Below are positions 17,385 through 26,005 of a stretch of 64,000 bases of DNA, piece after piece (position 1 is the stretch's first letter; each line of letters opens with the position of its first letter). The DNA comes from CAZBBC01 sp964489835. GTDB taxonomy: Bacteria; Calditrichota; Calditrichia; JAJRVZ01. The notes beneath the pieces were generated by a model. It did not search any database and had not been told where the DNA came from. It saw nothing but the letters and a program-made list of their open reading frames with translations. The DNA lies in the NCBI GenBank assembly GCA_964489835.1, contig CAZBBC010000007.1, forward strand, positions 23,182 to 87,181, given 5' to 3'. Made by a program: the position numbers and the translations under genes.

Positions 17385-17957
17385 TTACTCCTTTACTTTT
17401 GCAGCTTTTGTATCAATCAGCCTTTTTCCATATTCAAAACCTGTATCGAACGCTTTTAAATTCATTTCTTCTGTACCCGGTGGAACGGATGTTTCAACCG
17501 CTTTGCGTGCTGCTTCATAAGATGTAATACCGGTTGTTGCAGCAAAGAATCCTACCGTAATGATATTCATCACGATTTTCCGGCCCATCTCTTCCGCAAG
17601 ACGTGTGGCCGGAATGGCAAACATCTTTATTTTTTTTGACACCTTTTCCGGATGAACCAGATCTTTTTCAATCAACATGATACCACCTGGCTTAAGCTCC
17701 CCACCGAATTTATCAAAAGCATCACGGGAGAGAACGATCGAAATATCCGGTTGAACCAGGTACGGATAAAGTATCTGAGATTGCGAAATAAGCAACTGCG
17801 CCGAACAGGAACTGCCTCTTGCTTCCGGTCCGAAACTCTGAATAAGTGTCGAAAATTTATCATCATAAATGGCCGCTGCCTTACCGATTATATAGCCGGC
17901 CAGGATAATTCCCTGACCGCCAAATCCGGCAATACGGATCTCAATGTTCTTTTTCAT
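17385..17957 (-). CDS. korC: 2-oxoacid:ferredoxin oxidoreductase gamma subunit
   Basis: This 190-residue protein is the gamma subunit of a four-subunit 2-oxoacid:ferredoxin oxidoreductase, binding CoA-side structure of the complex. Family hallmarks are I-R-I-A-G-F-G-G-Q-G-I-I-L-A-G near the N-terminus, Q-S-F-G-P-E-A-R-G-S-S-C-S-A, and P-P-G-T-E-E-M-N near the end. It overlaps the end of korB by 17 bp and precedes the long hdrA by 50 bp, so korDABC and hdrA are probably one transcript. Best substrate guess is 2-oxoglutarate, from the alpha subunit; a related 2-oxoacid is possible. Confidence 0.9.
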   Translation of the reverse strand: MKKNIEIRIAGFGGQGIILAGYIIGKAAAIYDDKFSTLIQSFGPEARGSSCSAQLLISQSQILYPYLVQPDISIVLSRDAFDKFGGELKPGGIMLIEKDLVHPEKVSKKIKMFAIPATRLAEEMGRKIVMNIITVGFFAATTGITSYEAARKAVETSVPPGTEEMNLKAFDTGFEYGKRLIDTKAAKVKE

Positions 17958-18873
17958 CTTCTACTCCGTACGGTTTGAATTTATCTCCCAATCTGCCCTT
18001 CATATATTTATTATATCCATCCAAATAACAGGATCTATCGATATCAATAAATTTTCCAACTTTTATTTTACTCTGGAAGGTGATATCGACATCCTTGGGA
18101 TCAGCCCCATGGGAAATGATTGAATTATCATGATAAAATTTCATTAAATCTAATCCGCTTCCCAGTTTATTCTTACGCGCATAAAGCGTAGTGCAGGGAC
18201 AAATAACTTCAACAAAGGAGAAACCCTTTTTTTGCATGGCTTCGGTCATTGAGGTTGTCAAACGCCGGACGTGTAATGCTGTCCATCGGGCAACATACAC
18301 CGCCCCGCAGGAAGCAACCAATTTCGGCAAATTAAAAGGATTTTCGTAACTTCCGTATGGAGCTGTTGTGGCGATGGCCGTCTTGGGTGTGGTTGGTGCT
18401 ACCTGCCCTCCGGTCATGGCATAAATAAAATTATTAATACAGATTATCGTGAGATCTATATTACGGCGGGCTGTGTGAATCAAATGGTTACCGCCGATGG
18501 AGGACAGATCTCCATCACCACTGAGCACAACAACTTTCAGGCGTGGATTGGCCAGCTTTAAGCCAACCGCAAATGGAATTGCCCGGCCATGCGTCGTATG
18601 AAAGGAATCCTGTTTAATGTATCCGGAGATACGCCCACTGCAGCCAATTCCGGAGACCACACATACATCATTCCGCTCAAAACCGGTCTTTTTAAGCGCT
18701 TCGATAAAGCAAGTAACAACCGTACCGATCCCACAGGTTGAGCACCAGATATGCGGGATCCGGTCCATGCGTAACCAGGCTTCCAACGGATGATGCTCCA
18801 TCTCTGGCTGTTCCGTTGTCTTTTTCCTTGTTTTTGTTTTTTCAATAACCTTTTCCATTGTATCTACCTTCAT
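17941..18873 (-). CDS. korB: 2-oxoacid:ferredoxin oxidoreductase beta subunit (TPP-binding)
   Basis: The beta subunit binds thiamine diphosphate and a [4Fe-4S] cluster. The TPP motif is G-D-G-D-L-S-S-I-G-G-N-H-L-I-H...N-N-F-I-Y-A-M-T-G-G-Q. Cysteines in W-C-S-T-C-G-I-G, G-I-G-C-S-G and C-P-C-T fit cluster binding. The length of 310 residues includes an extra charged N-terminal stretch (E-K-T-K-T-R-K-K-T) of about 25 residues that the second KorB lacks. Its ATG at 18873 overlaps the korA stop by 4 bp and has an AGGAGG site 7 nt upstream. Confidence 0.92.
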   Translation of the reverse strand: MKVDTMEKVIEKTKTRKKTTEQPEMEHHPLEAWLRMDRIPHIWCSTCGIGTVVTCFIEALKKTGFERNDVCVVSGIGCSGRISGYIKQDSFHTTHGRAIPFAVGLKLANPRLKVVVLSGDGDLSSIGGNHLIHTARRNIDLTIICINNFIYAMTGGQVAPTTPKTAIATTAPYGSYENPFNLPKLVASCGAVYVARWTALHVRRLTTSMTEAMQKKGFSFVEVICPCTTLYARKNKLGSGLDLMKFYHDNSIISHGADPKDVDITFQSKIKVGKFIDIDRSCYLDGYNKYMKGRLGDKFKPYGVEDEKEH

Positions 18874-20030
18874 TTATATGCCTCCTGGATGGCCTTGAGA
18901 ATAGTCTCTGGTTCATGAACAGTCCCGCCACCGTGGGGGACCAGAATAGATTTACAATTACCGGCAGCACAGCGCTCAACTTCCAGCACCATTTGCCCGT
19001 AATTCATTTCAGGAACTACAAATGCTTTCACCTTTTTCGCCAGTTCCCGTATTCTTTTCTCGGGGAATGGCCAGATGGTAAGCAATCGTAAACGGCCAAT
19101 GTTTTTCAATCCGCTTTCTTCTGCCATCTGAATCGCGCGCAGGGCGACACGGGAAGTAATACCGTAGGAAATAACAATAACCTCCGCTTTTTCTATATTC
19201 TCTTCCTCGGTTATAATGATATCGTCAGCATTTTTTTGGATTTTATCGATAATGCGATGCACACACTTTTCCTGGGTCTTCCAGTCCATTATCGGATAAC
19301 CCTTTTCATCATGTGTCAATCCGGTGACGTGAAAGAAATATCCATCCCCGGCTTTTACCATATCCGGTACCAGACTCTCCCCATACTCATAGGGCAAATA
19401 GTCTTCCGGTTTCTTTTTTGTATATTTTCTGATATCAACTTCAATATCATTCGCCGGGGGGATCACTACCTTTTCCGTCATATGCCCGACGCACTCATCC
19501 ATCATAAAAAATACCGGTACTCTGTACTTTTCGGCAAGATTAAAGGCAGTGATCGTTAAATCAAAACATTCTTGAGGAGAATTAGGACAAAGGGCAATTA
19601 TTTCATAGTCACCGTGGGATCCCCACCGCGCCTGCATTAGATCCGCCTGGCCGGGTAAAGTTGGTAAACCTGTCGAAGGACCACCCCTTTGCACATTTAC
19701 AACCACACAAGGTGTTTCCAACATAGCGCCAAGACCAATATTTTCCATCATCAATGAGAATCCCGGACCGGAAGTAACAGTCATAGATTTCACTCCGGTC
19801 CATGAGGCGCCCAGTATAGCGGCCATAGAGGCGATCTCATCCTCCATCTGGATAAAAAAACCACCGACCAGGGGGAATCTTTCGGAAATTCTTTCCGCCA
19901 CTTCTGTGGAAGGTGTAATCGGATAGCCGGCGAGAAAACGGCAGCCGGCGGCAATCGCCCCTTCTGCACAGGCTTTATCCCCGTCAAGATAATGAGCACC
20001 GGTCAAAACACCTACAGGATCAGCTTTCAT
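18870..20030 (-). CDS. korA: 2-oxoacid:ferredoxin oxidoreductase alpha subunit, 2-oxoglutarate type
   Basis: This 386-residue alpha subunit has the conserved start G-D-K-A-C-A-E-G-A-I-A-A-G-C-R-F-L-A-G-Y-P-I-T-P-S-T-E and the Q-M-E-D-E-I-A-S motif, then R-G-G-P-S-T-G-L-P-T. This is the KorA pattern. I chose the ATG at 20030, with an AAGGAG site 7 nt upstream, rather than an upstream in-frame start at 20048; it overlaps the ferredoxin-subunit gene by 11 bp. The enzyme converts a 2-oxoacid, CoA and oxidised ferredoxin to acyl-CoA, CO2 and reduced ferredoxin, or runs backwards in the reductive TCA cycle. Direction cannot be read from sequence. Confidence 0.92.
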   Translation of the reverse strand: MKADPVGVLTGAHYLDGDKACAEGAIAAGCRFLAGYPITPSTEVAERISERFPLVGGFFIQMEDEIASMAAILGASWTGVKSMTVTSGPGFSLMMENIGLGAMLETPCVVVNVQRGGPSTGLPTLPGQADLMQARWGSHGDYEIIALCPNSPQECFDLTITAFNLAEKYRVPVFFMMDECVGHMTEKVVIPPANDIEVDIRKYTKKKPEDYLPYEYGESLVPDMVKAGDGYFFHVTGLTHDEKGYPIMDWKTQEKCVHRIIDKIQKNADDIIITEEENIEKAEVIVISYGITSRVALRAIQMAEESGLKNIGRLRLLTIWPFPEKRIRELAKKVKAFVVPEMNYGQMVLEVERCAAGNCKSILVPHGGGTVHEPETILKAIQEAYK

Positions 20031-20301
20031 AGGCAGGCTCCTTTTCATCTTTTAAAACAACATAAATAGCAAACTCCGGACAGAGCATTTCACATAATTG
20101 ACAATGGACACATTCCTTCGGATTGTTTACAATTGGTGGATGATATCCTTTTGAATTAAAATCATCCGAAAGTTCCAGAATATCCTTCGGACAATATTCC
20201 ACGCAAAAACTGCAACCTTTGCATCTTTCCCTTATAATATGTACTTCACCGGTAGGAATTTTAACGCGGTCAATGTCCAAGGGTGTACGCCAATATTTCA
20301 T
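20020..20301 (-). CDS. korD: 2-oxoacid:ferredoxin oxidoreductase delta (ferredoxin) subunit
   Basis: This 93-residue protein has two [4Fe-4S] motifs, C-K-G-C-S-F-C-V-E-Y-C-P and C-V-H-C-Q-L-C-E-M-L-C-P, and is the delta subunit that takes electrons out of the Kor complex. It is the first gene of the long minus-strand redox cluster, so the main promoter should lie in 20302-20700. A GGGGGATCC string precedes the ATG. Its counterpart in the plus-strand set is shorter (73 residues). Confidence 0.92.
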   Translation of the reverse strand: MKYWRTPLDIDRVKIPTGEVHIIRERCKGCSFCVEYCPKDILELSDDFNSKGYHPPIVNNPKECVHCQLCEMLCPEFAIYVVLKDEKEPAYES

Positions 20302-21178
20302 GGATCCCCCATTGGTTAGAAGAAATTTTGTGATTTATGCTAATAATCACCGAAAGGCATTTGAAATAAAAATGTACAAACTGGCAAATCACAAGAACTG
20401 TTCAGTTTAGCCTGTGAAATGGAGAAGAAAGTGTCAATGGAGAAGGAATTAGCGTGTGAATTGTTCAGTATTCGATCAGGAATGTATCGAAATCAAGACC
20501 GTCATCGTATTCGGAGCCGCTGTTAAGCGGATCAGCCGGTTCAGAAGGTATAAAACCATCTCTACAACCTACTATCCTTAAACGAGTTAAGACAAGTATG
20601 AATCCGAGTATTTTGAAATAATATAGTGCATATTGATTCAATAGTCAATTTGTTTGTTTTTCATTCTTGAATCAATAATAGCAGGGAATTTCTCAAATAC
20701 TCCCGGAATTCATGGGTGAATTTTCGTTCCACCGCAATCCCTTCCGGTGATAAATTGTATCTCTCCAGACATTCAACTTATTTATCCTCCCGGCGCCCCG
20801 GATGATTACTACTACCAGACCAGGGTTTATCAGCTCGGGGATTTAAACAATATTTTATATTTTTTGTGGATTTCACTTAATTAACGGCGTATATTGAACA
20901 CCGGTTATCACCCCCATACAATATAGACTCAACGGTATCTTGATCCGGTTACAACCGTCTCGCCAATCCCTATTGAATCTGAACTACTTTTGCTCTTAAA
21001 ACAGCTGTAAATACTTTGATTGTTTTGAATAATTGATTTCGTTCTCTAGGCCTCCCGATGGACGAATAACAACCAATTATGCGTTGTTGGCTGTCCGCCA
21101 GGGGCCTTAAATGATTTTAGCGGTATCAAACACCTATTCAATTTGACCTTTCTTTGAAATAATTTTAAGGAGACTGTC
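20302..21178. other. Intergenic region upstream of both the Kor-Hdr cluster and a GNAT gene
   Basis: This 877-bp stretch separates divergent transcription units and must contain their promoters, though no confident -35/-10 pair stands out. It may hold one small gene (see 20465-20641); otherwise I see nothing. Confidence 0.4.
20465..20641 (-). CDS. Possible small secreted/lipoprotein-like ORF (58 residues), uncertain
   Basis: From a TTG at 20641 the frame gives a hydrophobic stretch (Y-F-K-I-L-G-F-I-L-V-L) ending in R-I-V-G-C, a lipobox-like site, then an acidic tail (S-E-Y-D-D-G-L-D-F-D-T-F-L-I-E-Y). The composition looks more protein-like than chance, but two Arg residues interrupt the signal region, the start is weak and no homologue is recalled. 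It may be the remnant of a larger gene. Confidence 0.25.
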   Translation of the reverse strand: MNQYALYYFKILGFILVLTRLRIVGCRDGFIPSEPADPLNSGSEYDDGLDFDTFLIEY

Positions 21179-21766
21179 ATGGACGAATATCCTAAAGAAA
21201 TTACCTTAAAAAGCGGTAAAGAATTGATCATACGCCTTCTAACAGAAAATGACATGGATAATCTTATTAATTTTTTTCAGTCTTTACCAGCACAGGATCG
21301 CATGTACTTAAGAGCGGATGTTACGAAAAAGGAAAATATCGAAAAAAGATTTGGCAACTTGAATTATGATCTGGTTTATCCGGTGCTTGTCCTTGATCAT
21401 AACAGAATCGTCGCTATCGGGACCTTATTTCGGGCCGAGTTCGGCTGGACCAGGCATCTGGGTGAGATCAGAGTGGTGGTAGCACCGGACTTTCAGAGAC
21501 AGGGTTTATGCACAATATTAACCCGCGAAATATTCTTCCAGGCCCTGAAAACTGATCTCTACAAAATTCAAGCAGAAATGATGGAAAATCAGGTTGCTGC
21601 GATCAATGCTTTTGAACGTCTGGGATTTAAAAAAGAAACGGTCCTCAGGAAACACGTGACCGATATTGACGGCAACAGAGCGAATCTTGTGATTATGAGT
21701 CTTGATATCCAGGAAATGTGGTATCTGATGGAAGATTTTGTTCGCGGACAATTTTATGTCACATGA
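21179..21766 (+). CDS. GNAT family N-acetyltransferase
   Basis: This 195-residue protein has the GNAT acetyl-CoA motif, here V-V-V-A-P-D-F-Q-R-Q-G-L-C-T-I-L (residues about 100-115), followed by the late family part N-Q-V-A-A-I-N-A-F-E-R-L-G-F-K. The N-terminus (L-R-S-G/K-I-I-R-L-L-T-E-N-D) also matches. The start ATG has GGAG 6 nt upstream. The acceptor substrate is unknown. In similar genomes GNATs sit beside Kor genes, possibly for protein acylation linked to acyl-CoA supply; that link is speculative. Confidence 0.82.
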   Translation: MDEYPKEITLKSGKELIIRLLTENDMDNLINFFQSLPAQDRMYLRADVTKKENIEKRFGNLNYDLVYPVLVLDHNRIVAIGTLFRAEFGWTRHLGEIRVVVAPDFQRQGLCTILTREIFFQALKTDLYKIQAEMMENQVAAINAFERLGFKKETVLRKHVTDIDGNRANLVIMSLDIQEMWYLMEDFVRGQFYVT

Positions 21767-21896
21767 TTTGATATACGGTATTTTCAAGCTCTGTTAATCG
21801 CCCGACCGATCCCTGCCCCCGCCAGAGGCGGGTGGCGCCGAGGTGGAAATACAAAGTTATTGTTGGTAAAAGTGTAAATAAAAAAGGATGCATGTA

Positions 21897-22676
21897 ATGT
21901 ATGAAGAAATCAGGAAACCCAGGCTGTTAAAAGATATCCCTCTCACCCTTATCCGACCCCTGCCAACACTTTATTATGCAAACAAATTTGCCAATCAGGA
22001 GATACCGGAAAAGATACATCGATCATATCAATCAAATGTAAAATTTCTCAATCAGGCACTACAGATAATCAGTAAATATTTAAAAAATAAAGATTTTGAG
22101 TCGCTGGCAAAAGATATTGATACCCTCGATGTCCCACCTTCAACCGAAAATATCGATAAAGTCCAAAAATTCAGTATTTCATTAGCTGAATTATGTTCGG
22201 ACACAAAGACAGCCTTAAGAGAACAGACACATACAATAAAGACTGCCTTGACAGAGACTTATTCTTCTTTAGTAAAGACGATTCATATACTAGTGATTGA
22301 TAATTCCCGCGGTACAGAGGATATTGATAAAATATTAAGTATATTAAAAAACTTTTGTCAATATAATGTGCATCATGTTCAGCCCAATTCACAGGAATAT
22401 GTTAAATCAGTCATTGAATCAGATTTTATTTTGCTTTATTCAACGTCATCCCCCGAAATTCATCAACAGGTGAAATCCTTAAAAACCTATCATCTGCCTG
22501 GTATTGCGATGGTACAGTTCCCGAAAAATACGGATCCGGACAAAGAAACCATTCGACACGGCGCCCAGTTAATTAAGATCGGGTTTCCGGTCTTGTTTAA
22601 AATGTTTACACCGATCAGGATGTTCACCACGATCGATAAAACCTATATTCAACACCATCTCAAAGGAGATCATTAA
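21897..22676 (+). CDS. Unknown protein with a receiver-like C-terminal half
   Basis: I do not recognise this 259-residue protein. The N-terminal half is helical and charged (Y-L-K-N-K-D-F-E-S-L-A-K-D-I-D). From about residue 130, I-H-I-L-V-I-D-N-S-R-G-T-E-D-I-D-K-I-L and S-D-F-I-L-L-Y-S-T-S-S-P-E resemble alternating beta/alpha segments of a response-regulator receiver or CheY-like fold, but conserved phosphorylation residues are not clear. I chose the ATG at 21897, with AAGGA 8 nt upstream, over the ATG at 21888, which overlaps that site. It lies between the GNAT gene and the second kor set, in the same orientation. Confidence 0.65.
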   Translation: MYEEIRKPRLLKDIPLTLIRPLPTLYYANKFANQEIPEKIHRSYQSNVKFLNQALQIISKYLKNKDFESLAKDIDTLDVPPSTENIDKVQKFSISLAELCSDTKTALREQTHTIKTALTETYSSLVKTIHILVIDNSRGTEDIDKILSILKNFCQYNVHHVQPNSQEYVKSVIESDFILLYSTSSPEIHQQVKSLKTYHLPGIAMVQFPKNTDPDKETIRHGAQLIKIGFPVLFKMFTPIRMFTTIDKTYIQHHLKGDH

Positions 22677-22699
22677 ACTTACCGGATAAACTTTAATCA

Positions 22700-22900
22700 A
22701 TCCTTTTCCTATATCCTTATACCTTATACCCTATATCTTATACCCGTAGGCACATCGCAATGCGCCTCTACATTAAACTTAACACCCGAAGTTCGGGTAT
22801 TACGCTTTAGGACAAACGCTCTTCCCTCTTCACCTTTCTCTCTTCGCATTACGCTCTACGCCTCACGATCAAGGTCGCGGCACGCTCGCAACCCTACCTG
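22700..22900 (+). repeat. CTACA palindrome plus ACGC-rich repeat
   Basis: TATACC-rich strings (22718-22745) lead into GGCACATCGCAATGCGCC followed by TCTACA (22748-22771). About 75 bp later comes CGCATTACGCTCTACGCCTC (22845-22866). The same two repeat types occur together near 8870-8975. The surrounding gap 22677-23251 holds no visible gene and should contain the promoter of the second kor set. Confidence 0.75.
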
Positions 22901-23251
22901 CACTGGGATCTTTTTCGGTAAAATTTCAGTTATAATAACTTATTATTAAAAAAACAGTTAAAACTTGTTTGGCAATAAAAAAAAGAATTGTTAAATTTGT
23001 TAATAAGTTAAGATAATTGATTCTATATTAATTTGTGTCGGTAATATTAAAGGCCGCGTATGGATCTAGATTGCAGGGTTGAAGAAAAAAGTTATTCATT
23101 TCAGTTCTTCGTTCTTTATTTTTTCTTGCGCTATATTACGCTTAAAATCGTTTAAGTCCATAACGGTTCACCACACAAATCAATGACGAATAAAGAATAT
23201 AGATATAAACCCGTTAAAATAAATGATTTTCATGCCTGAGAAGGGGGATCA

Positions 23252-23473
23252 ATGAATCAAAAGGCCAGTGTGATCATTAATGAATCCTGGTGCAAAGGAT
23301 GCGAAATCTGCGTCGATATTTGTCCCCGTAAGGTTCTTGTAATGCAGGATTTTGTTGCTAAGGTTGTAGATATTGACCAGTGTACCGGTTGTATGATGTG
23401 TGAATTGCTGTGCCCTGATTTTGCCATTGTGGTTCATCCACCGGAAAGAAAGAAAAAAACCGTAACGGATTAA
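23252..23473 (+). CDS. korD: 2-oxoacid:ferredoxin oxidoreductase delta (ferredoxin) subunit, second set
   Basis: This 73-residue protein has two [4Fe-4S] motifs, C-K-G-C-E-I-C-V-D-I-C-P and C-T-G-C-M-M-C-E-L-L-C-P. It opens the second, plus-strand korDABC set. A GGGGGAT string precedes the ATG. It lacks the roughly 20 extra N-terminal residues of the other copy. Confidence 0.92.
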   Translation: MNQKASVIINESWCKGCEICVDICPRKVLVMQDFVAKVVDIDQCTGCMMCELLCPDFAIVVHPPERKKKTVTD

Positions 23474-23486
23474 GGAGTTAAATCTA

Positions 23487-24620
23487 TTGAGTTCCCGAAC
23501 ATACATGATGCAGGGGAATATTGCTGTCGCTCAAGGGGCGATTGATGTCGGATGCAAATTTTTTGCAGGATATCCGATAACCCCTTCCTCTGAAATCGCC
23601 GAAGAATTAAGCAAAAGACTACCAGAAATTGGTGGACGCTTCATACAAATGGAAGATGAAATTGCGGCCATGGGTGCCATCATCGGGGCCTCACTGGGAG
23701 GCTCGAAATCGATGACGGCCACCAGTGGGCCGGGATTTTCATTAAAGCAGGAAAATATAGGTTATGCGGCAATTACTGAGGTTCCGTGTGTCATTGTTAA
23801 TGTGATGCGCGGAGGACCCAGTACAGGGCTACCGACACTGCCTGCCCAGGGAGATGTTATGCAGGCCCGTTGGGGTACCCACGGGGATCACCCGATTATC
23901 ACCCTAACCCCGGCCAGTGTGCGTGAAAGTTACGACATGACCATTCAAGCGTTTAACATGTCGGAAAAATATCGTGTTCCGGTGATTTTATTATTAGACG
24001 AAATTATCGGGCATGTATATGAAAAAGTAGAACTTCCTGATCCTCACAAAATTATAATTATCAATCGAAAAAAACCAACCATGGCTCCGGATGACTATCT
24101 GCCCTATGTCAACGATGAATCGATGATCCCGCCGATGGCAAATTTTGGCGATGGTTACCGTTACCATGTAACCGGGCTGGTACACGATGAAACCGGTTTT
24201 CCGACCAATGATACGGATAAAATAGAAGCAATGTTAATGCGTATTAACACTAAATTAGATAAATATAAAGATGAAATAATACAATATGAGGAAACGAATA
24301 CAGATGACGCGACGATTGGAATCGTCTCTTATGGTTCCAGTGCCCGTTCCTCCCGTTTTGCGCTTCGTATGGCAAGAGAAGAAGGCGTTCCCGTTGGAAT
24401 GTTGCGAATTCAGACGTTATGGCCATTTCCCACGGAGGCCATCCGTAAATTTAGCCAAAAACTTTCTCATATAATCGTTCCCGAGTTAAATTTGGGCCAA
24501 ATTGCTCATGAAGTGGAACACGCTGTTCAGGGAAAAATGGAAGTCCTGCGGGTTAATAAAATTACCGGTGAACCAATTCATCCCGAAGAAATTCATGCAA
24601 AAATCAAGGAGTGTATCTGA
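23487..24620 (+). CDS. korA: 2-oxoacid:ferredoxin oxidoreductase alpha subunit, second set
   Basis: This 377-residue subunit has Q-G-A-I-D-V-G-C-K-F-F-A-G-Y-P-I-T-P-S-S-E-I-A-E, Q-M-E-D-E-I-A-A-M-G, and R-G-G-P-S-T-G-L-P-T-L. The start is a TTG at 23487 with AGGAG 8 nt upstream; the next in-frame ATG would cut into the conserved region. Its overall design is the same as the minus-strand KorA, but many positions differ, so the two are old paralogues rather than a recent copy. The two enzymes may use different 2-oxoacids or run in opposite directions. Confidence 0.92.
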   Translation: MSSRTYMMQGNIAVAQGAIDVGCKFFAGYPITPSSEIAEELSKRLPEIGGRFIQMEDEIAAMGAIIGASLGGSKSMTATSGPGFSLKQENIGYAAITEVPCVIVNVMRGGPSTGLPTLPAQGDVMQARWGTHGDHPIITLTPASVRESYDMTIQAFNMSEKYRVPVILLLDEIIGHVYEKVELPDPHKIIIINRKKPTMAPDDYLPYVNDESMIPPMANFGDGYRYHVTGLVHDETGFPTNDTDKIEAMLMRINTKLDKYKDEIIQYEETNTDDATIGIVSYGSSARSSRFALRMAREEGVPVGMLRIQTLWPFPTEAIRKFSQKLSHIIVPELNLGQIAHEVEHAVQGKMEVLRVNKITGEPIHPEEIHAKIKECI

Positions 24621-24623
24621 TTT

Positions 24624-25433
24624 ATGGATTATTTTCCTTATTTAAGAAAAGATAAATTTCCCCATATCTGGTGTGAAGGTTGTGGTGATGGGATTGCCCT
24701 GAAAGCTATTCTGCGCGCTGTTCATAATATTGGGTTGGATCCAAACAAAATCGCTATGGTCTCCGGTATTGGTTGTTCCAGCCGTACACCCGGATATGTA
24801 GACTTTAATACATTACATACGACGCATGGCAGAGCCATTCCGTTTGCTACCGGCCTGAAACTATCACGTCCTGAGCTTACCGTCCTGGTTGTTACCGGTG
24901 ATGGTGATGCCACAGCGATTGGCGGAAATCATTTGATTCATGGGGCAAGAAGAAATATAAATCTTACCGTGTTGCTATATAACAATCTTATCTACGGTAT
25001 GACCGGCGGGCAAGTTTCTCCGACAACACCTATGGGTGATTTTGCTACCACAGCACCCTATGGCGGTATGGAAAACACTTTTGATATCGCTGGTCTCACG
25101 GTTGCAGCCGGTGCCTCATATGTCGCCCGTTCAACCGTTTATCATGCCAAAGCATTAGAAAGAATGATAGAACAGGCTATCAGAAAGAAAGGATTCTCGC
25201 TGGTCGAAATTATGTCCCCCTGCCCTACGGCGTACGGGAAGATAAACAAAAAGGGGTTACCAAAGGACCTGGTTCTAGATCAGAAATCTCAAGCTGTCAA
25301 TGTTGAGAAAGCCAGGACAATGTCACCGGAAGATCTCCGCGGCCGGATCATTACCGGTGTCCTGGCGGATCGCGAATTGCCTGATTATATCAGTACAAAT
25401 GATAAAATTATGTCTCAGGCGCAAAGAAGATAA
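24624..25433 (+). CDS. korB: 2-oxoacid:ferredoxin oxidoreductase beta subunit, second set (TPP-binding)
   Basis: This 269-residue beta subunit has W-C-E-G-C-G-D-G, the TPP motif G-D-G-D-A-T-A-I-G-G-N-H-L-I-H...Y-N-N-L-I-Y-G-M-T-G-G-Q-V-S-P-T-T-P, and G-I-G-C-S-S-R. It starts 3 bp after korA. It is about 40 residues shorter than the minus-strand KorB, mainly at the N-terminus, which fits the standard family length better. Confidence 0.93.
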   Translation: MDYFPYLRKDKFPHIWCEGCGDGIALKAILRAVHNIGLDPNKIAMVSGIGCSSRTPGYVDFNTLHTTHGRAIPFATGLKLSRPELTVLVVTGDGDATAIGGNHLIHGARRNINLTVLLYNNLIYGMTGGQVSPTTPMGDFATTAPYGGMENTFDIAGLTVAAGASYVARSTVYHAKALERMIEQAIRKKGFSLVEIMSPCPTAYGKINKKGLPKDLVLDQKSQAVNVEKARTMSPEDLRGRIITGVLADRELPDYISTNDKIMSQAQRR

Positions 25434-25447
25434 AAGGAAACCATCTC

Positions 25448-26005
25448 ATGAGCTTTCGTTATGAAATTCGCCTTAGCGGCGCTGGTGGCCAGGGATTAAT
25501 TCTTATTGGAAAGATCCTTGCCGAAGCAGCGGCCATTTATGATGACAAAAATGCGACCCAGAGTCAATCCTATGGTCCTGAAGCCAGAGGCGGTGCCAGC
25601 CGATCAGAAGTAATTATCAGCGATGGGGATATTGATTATCCCAAGGCGACTAACATTGATCTCTTACTGGCCATGACACAGGAGGCAATCGATAAATATG
25701 CTTATGAGGTCAAAGATGGTGGGATCATTATCACAGATTCAAACTATGTAAAACGATTACCGGAAGGTAAATTTCGGGTGTACGCCTTTCCTATTACAGA
25801 GATTGCCGAAGAAAAAATAGGGCGAAAAATCGTAGCCAATATCATTGCTCTTGGTGCCATTGAAAGATTGTCCCGGGTTGTTTCTGCTGAAGCGATCATC
25901 AATGCCATCCGGGCCCGTGTACCCAAAGGAACAGAAGAAACAAATATCACTGCTTTTAAATACGGACAGGAACTTATCAAAGACGAATCAACTGTTACCA
26001 ACTAG
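25448..26005 (+). CDS. korC: 2-oxoacid:ferredoxin oxidoreductase gamma subunit, second set
   Basis: This 185-residue gamma subunit has I-R-L-S-G-A-G-G-Q-G-L-I-L-I-G-K, Q-S-Y-G-P-E-A-R-G-G-A-S-R-S-E and V-P-K-G-T-E-E-T-N. The ATG at 25448 has AAAGGA upstream and follows korB by 14 bp. It closes the second kor set; a 424-bp repeat-bearing gap follows. Confidence 0.92.
   Translation: MSFRYEIRLSGAGGQGLILIGKILAEAAAIYDDKNATQSQSYGPEARGGASRSEVIISDGDIDYPKATNIDLLLAMTQEAIDKYAYEVKDGGIIITDSNYVKRLPEGKFRVYAFPITEIAEEKIGRKIVANIIALGAIERLSRVVSAEAIINAIRARVPKGTEETNITAFKYGQELIKDESTVTN

Noticed and set aside
20302..21178. tRNA or selC gene near the selenoprotein genes
   Set aside because: I looked for a cloverleaf with GGTTCGAAT-like T-arm here and in other long gaps and saw none; a covariance-model search would settle it.
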